Of a stretch of DNA of 22,879 bases, positions 20,422 to 22,879 are shown in pieces; positions within the stretch are counted from its first letter, which is position 1, and every line of letters starts with the position of its first letter. Both the position numbers and the translations under genes were made by a program. The stretch is from Nitrospirales bacterium (GTDB lineage: Bacteria; Nitrospirota; Thermodesulfovibrionia; Thermodesulfovibrionales; Dissulfurispiraceae). The notes beneath the pieces were generated by a model. The model saw only the letters and a list, made by a program, of their open reading frames with translations, made no database searches and was not told where the DNA came from. The stretch spans positions 1 to 22,879 of the forward strand of contig JADLDZ010000220.1 in assembly GCA_020846375.1 (NCBI GenBank), read 5' to 3'.

Positions 20422-21789
20422 TCAGTCACCGGCTCTGATTTTATGTTCCTCTCCATCTGCTAAACAAGCGTCCGGCGATTTCTCCAGGACGCAGATGAAT
20501 TTATTGGGAACCTGGACTCCTCTGCGGACAAGCTTTCCCGTCATGATGGAATAGGGAAGAAGACGCAATGCCACGGCCTCCGCAACAGCCGTCACCAGAA
20601 TCAGGGGGACCAGCATCTGAAAGTCTCTGGTGAGCTCCGCCGCGAAGATAGCGGCGGAGAGTCTGGCGTGGGTGCCTGCGCCGAACATGGCGGCCATCAT
20701 CAGCAAGGCCACGATTCCGCCGGGGATATGCGTGAAGGGATAAAGGAAATGACCTAGAATACCGCCCAGCGAGCCACTGATAATGAACAAGGGAGCCAGG
20801 ACTCCACCTGATGTCCCGGACCCCAGAGCAACGAGCCATCCCAGGCCTTTAAAAAAGAAAAGGCTCAACAGCGTCGATAGCGGCAGATTTCCGAAAAGAA
20901 TCTCCTTGATGTTGCCGTAACCCACACCGAGAATGCGGGGTTCCAGAACTGCCAAAGGAGCAAAAAGAACCGCCCCGAAAATAGGACGGGTCATATTATC
21001 CAATTTTGGTATCGCTTCCATGAGATCTTCGAAAAAATAGAGGGTCTTTGTCAGGGCAGCAGCCGAAAGCCCCGCAATCACTCCGAACACGATCAGCCAG
21101 GGAAAGGACTCCATCCCTATGTGCGCCGTCGGCACCAAAAATGCGGGATCGGCCCCGAATACGAGACCCCGGAAAAAATAGGCGGTTGCGCTGGCGATGA
21201 TTACCGGAATCAGGCTGATGGCGGAAAATTCGAACAGGAGCAGTTCCGTGGTAAGAAAGACTGCTGCAATGGTGGTATTGAAAATAGCTACCGTCCCCGC
21301 TGCGGCACCGCAGGCCAGGAGGATCTTCCTCTCCTGCGCTGAAACGGGGATCACCTGACCGACGAGAGAGCCGACAGCTCCCCCCGTCTGAATGATCGGC
21401 CCTTCCGCCCCAAAAGGACCACCCGATCCGATCGTGATGGCCGCGGACAACGGTTTCAAAAGGGCAACTCTCAACGGGATGCGGCTTTCCCGGTATAAAA
21501 CGGCCTCCATGGCCTCAGGGATGCCGTGTCCCTTGATCTGAACCGACCCGTATTTGATGAGTATTCCCGCCAAAGCGGCCCCTAGTACGGGTATCAGGTA
21601 GCTCCACCAGGACAGGTGAGCGACATAGGCTTCCACATAAGTCCAGGCGTATCGTCCATGGAACAATAGGTTGAGGAGCAGGCCAATGAGTCGTATAAGC
21701 AGGGCGGCAGTGCCGGTAGCAACAACCCCGGCAATACAGGCAAGGATAGAAATAAAGAAAAGCCTGTAGGGCAGTTTCTTGTTCTCCAT
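20422..21789 (-). CDS. CLC family chloride channel / anion-proton antiporter
   Basis: A 455-residue CLC protein with no C-terminal CBS domains. The gating glutamate is E129 in GSGGPFGAEGP, E182 (FLTTELL) aligns with the internal proton glutamate of E. coli ClcA, and SGTSGGVLAPLF is the third anion motif. The first motif reads GHGIPEAMEAV, with H88 in place of the serine that helps bind chloride in ClcA; this variant occurs in many bacterial CLCs. Both glutamates suggest an antiporter rather than a channel. Anion preference cannot be read off. A ribosome site GAGAGG lies 9 nt before the ATG. Sampled base composition (about 53% GC) is lower than in the lipid A block. Confidence 0.93.
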   Translation of the reverse strand: MENKKLPYRLFFISILACIAGVVATGTAALLIRLIGLLLNLLFHGRYAWTYVEAYVAHLSWWSYLIPVLGAALAGILIKYGSVQIKGHGIPEAMEAVLYRESRIPLRVALLKPLSAAITIGSGGPFGAEGPIIQTGGAVGSLVGQVIPVSAQERKILLACGAAAGTVAIFNTTIAAVFLTTELLLFEFSAISLIPVIIASATAYFFRGLVFGADPAFLVPTAHIGMESFPWLIVFGVIAGLSAAALTKTLYFFEDLMEAIPKLDNMTRPIFGAVLFAPLAVLEPRILGVGYGNIKEILFGNLPLSTLLSLFFFKGLGWLVALGSGTSGGVLAPLFIISGSLGGILGHFLYPFTHIPGGIVALLMMAAMFGAGTHARLSAAIFAAELTRDFQMLVPLILVTAVAEAVALRLLPYSIMTGKLVRRGVQVPNKFICVLEKSPDACLADGEEHKIRAGD

Positions 21790-21833
21790 GTAGATTTACC
21801 TCTCTTCTCGCAGAAAATCCAACTTGAAACTTT

Positions 21834-21842
21834 ATTATATCA
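21834..21842 (-). promoter_or_regulatory. CLC gene promoter (extended -10)
   Basis: On the minus strand TGATATAAT (21842-21834) is a perfect extended -10. The predicted start near 21827 gives a 38-nt leader with GAGAGG. A small dyad CACT-N6-AGTG (21841-21854) overlaps it. No good -35 was seen. Confidence 0.55.
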
Positions 21843-21854
21843 CTTTCCCCAGTG

Positions 21855-22062
21855 TTTTCGGGATGAACGAGGTTGTGCCTCAGCCAAAGCAGGAGATAGG
21901 GTTAGGGGATTTTGAAGGGAGAGGGTGGCGAGGGTTTCACCACCATGCCACGCTGTGTATTACGGCATACGCCTTCTCGGCAGTATACGCTCGCGATGCT
22001 TTTCTCCCTGCGGGAGAATCACTCTGCCAAAAGTCTTCCCTACCCGAAGGGTTCATCCAAGG
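21855..22062. other. Noncoding spacer between cinA and the CLC gene
   Basis: No convincing gene lies here; small open frames lack ribosome sites and recognisable motifs. It holds a 7-bp hairpin (TTCTCCC-TGC-GGGAGAA, 22002-22018) and a weaker one near 22041-22053. Either could end cinA transcription, although no T-tract follows on the minus strand. Confidence 0.4.
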
Positions 22063-22812
22063 TCAGGGGACGCCCTGATCGTCAATCCGCACGATCTTGT
22101 CGGGAGACAGGCCGCACAGGAGGCTCTGCACCGCAGAACGCAGGCACTCCTCATCACGGGATTCCATGGTGACCATGACGCGGTAATCCTTCCTGTGCAC
22201 CGCGGGATAGGACCCTATTTTCACGTTTTGGAACTCCCTGACGATTTCGTTCAGAAGGGGAGCAATGCGCGACTCGTATTCAGTGAGGTATACCTTCTTC
22301 ATTACGGGAGGAGCGCCGCTGAAGATCAGTCTGGTGATGACATGAAACTTCTCTCTCAGGTATTCGGGAATGCCCGGGAGAATGTAGATATTCCTGAACA
22401 GGATGAGGGGGAGTCCTATGGCATTGTCCTGTATCACTTCAGCGCCTTCGGGCACTTCCGCCATGCGGAGCTGTTCGGGGGAGAGATAGAGCCCGAAATG
22501 CTTCACCAGGAAATCCCGGAGCGTATCATGGATGACCAACGATACCCTGAAGGCCTTGGCGATCCCGGGAATGGTAACATCATCGTGCGTCGGTCCGATC
22601 CCTCCCGACGTGAATACGTACGCATACCGGCCGGATATTTCCTTCACCTCCCGGGCGATTTCGTCGACGTCGTCGCCGACAACCGAAATATGCCGGGTAT
22701 CGATCCCGACGCGGCGCAACTCTCCTGCCATGAAGAACGAATTGGAATCCTGCACCATCCCGGAAAGGATCTCGTCGCCGATGATGACAATGCCCGCGGT
22801 CGGTACCATCAT
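22063..22812 (-). CDS. CinA N-terminal / MoaB-type molybdopterin-binding domain protein
   Basis: A 249-residue protein equal to the N-terminal part of CinA only: GIVIIGDEILSGMVQDSNS, ISVVGDDVDEI, VFTSGGIGPTHDDVT and ILPGIPEYLREKF are typical. The PncC nicotinamide-nucleotide amidase domain of full CinA is absent, so the name competence/damage-inducible is historical and the role here is unknown; a phosphatase or pyrophosphatase acting on ADP-ribose-like compounds has been shown for longer relatives. Two adjacent ATG codons (22812 and 22809) are possible starts. An extended -10 places the transcription start exactly at the second, so the true protein may begin at 22809. No ribosome site is present. 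Confidence 0.85.
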   Translation of the reverse strand: MMVPTAGIVIIGDEILSGMVQDSNSFFMAGELRRVGIDTRHISVVGDDVDEIAREVKEISGRYAYVFTSGGIGPTHDDVTIPGIAKAFRVSLVIHDTLRDFLVKHFGLYLSPEQLRMAEVPEGAEVIQDNAIGLPLILFRNIYILPGIPEYLREKFHVITRLIFSGAPPVMKKVYLTEYESRIAPLLNEIVREFQNVKIGSYPAVHRKDYRVMVTMESRDEECLRSAVQSLLCGLSPDKIVRIDDQGVP

Positions 22813-22815
22813 CCC

Positions 22816-22824
22816 ATTCTACCA
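22816..22824 (-). promoter_or_regulatory. Extended -10 for cinA, predicted leaderless
   Basis: TGGTAGAAT (22824-22816 on the minus strand) matches an extended -10 with one mismatch. The predicted start is 22809, the first base of the second ATG. The -35 is poor. The 55 bp to the window edge contain no assignable gene. Confidence 0.4.
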
Positions 22825-22879
22825 TAGAACCGTCCGGCAGGAACATGCGGCAGACTCTCATAGCAACCGGTGCAAAGCC

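Noticed and set aside
20422..21789. CLC gene as a recent horizontal acquisition because of lower GC
   Set aside because: The difference is modest, norCB samples are similarly lower than the lipid A block, and no mobile element or attachment repeat flanks it.
21824..22172. Small plus-strand open frames in the CLC-cinA spacer
   Set aside because: They lack ribosome sites and recognisable domains, and they run into the antisense of cinA.

Overview
The window is about 22.9 kb of gene-dense, GC-rich (roughly 55-65% in sampled stretches) bacterial chromosome. It comes from a Gram-negative, LPS-making organism: lipid A, Kdo and heptose genes, BamD, RseP and the MEP isoprenoid enzyme DXR are all present. 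Respiratory genes include a cytochrome c-type nitric oxide reductase. The gene set and the FG-GAP-type protein would suit Nitrospirota or a Desulfobacterota relative, but this is a guess; nothing here fixes the taxon.

Layout. (1) 1-6109, minus strand: siroheme synthase (Met8/CysG-N type), then gnnA-gnnB-lpxB-msbA-waaA (waaA runs off the left edge). This is a lipid A block that probably makes a lipid A carrying GlcN3N (3-amino) sugar, then flips it and adds Kdo. (2) 6147-6896, minus: bamD, divergent from (3) 7040-13612, plus: an FlgT-like/FG-GAP exported protein, then uppS-cdsA-dxr-rseP-NUDIX-rfaE2. This is an envelope precursor operon with several start/stop overlaps. (4) 13633-14787, minus: a CBS-domain gene followed by an HPP-family membrane protein. 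(5) 15029-17108, plus: norC-norB. NorC carries an extra C-terminal haem domain, and no norQ or norD follows. (6) 17232-19719, plus: a membrane protein joining a c-haem motif, a CopD-like membrane core and a cytochrome b5-like domain; a NapH-like polyferredoxin; and a small cupin. (7) 19824-21789, minus: a CLC channel/antiporter and an RseC family protein. (8) 22063-22812, minus: a short CinA/MoaB-type protein.

Regulation. Four near-identical inverted repeats of form TATGAY-N4-RTCATA (one with a single mismatch) sit upstream of the CBS-HPP pair, norCB, the NapH-like gene and rseC. They look like CRP/FNR-superfamily sites. The norCB copy is centred exactly 41.5 bp before the start predicted from a perfect TATAAT, the standard class II activator position. 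The set suggests one local redox or NO-responsive regulon. In addition, bamD, the c/b5 fusion gene and cinA have -10 boxes placed so that transcription would begin at or 1 nt before the start codon, with no ribosome binding site, as expected of leaderless mRNAs.

The most interesting part is 13.6-20.4 kb: a compact nitrogen-oxide/redox island with an unusual NorC, an unusual three-part haem membrane protein and a shared operator. No CRISPR array, tRNA, rRNA, transposase or integrase was seen.
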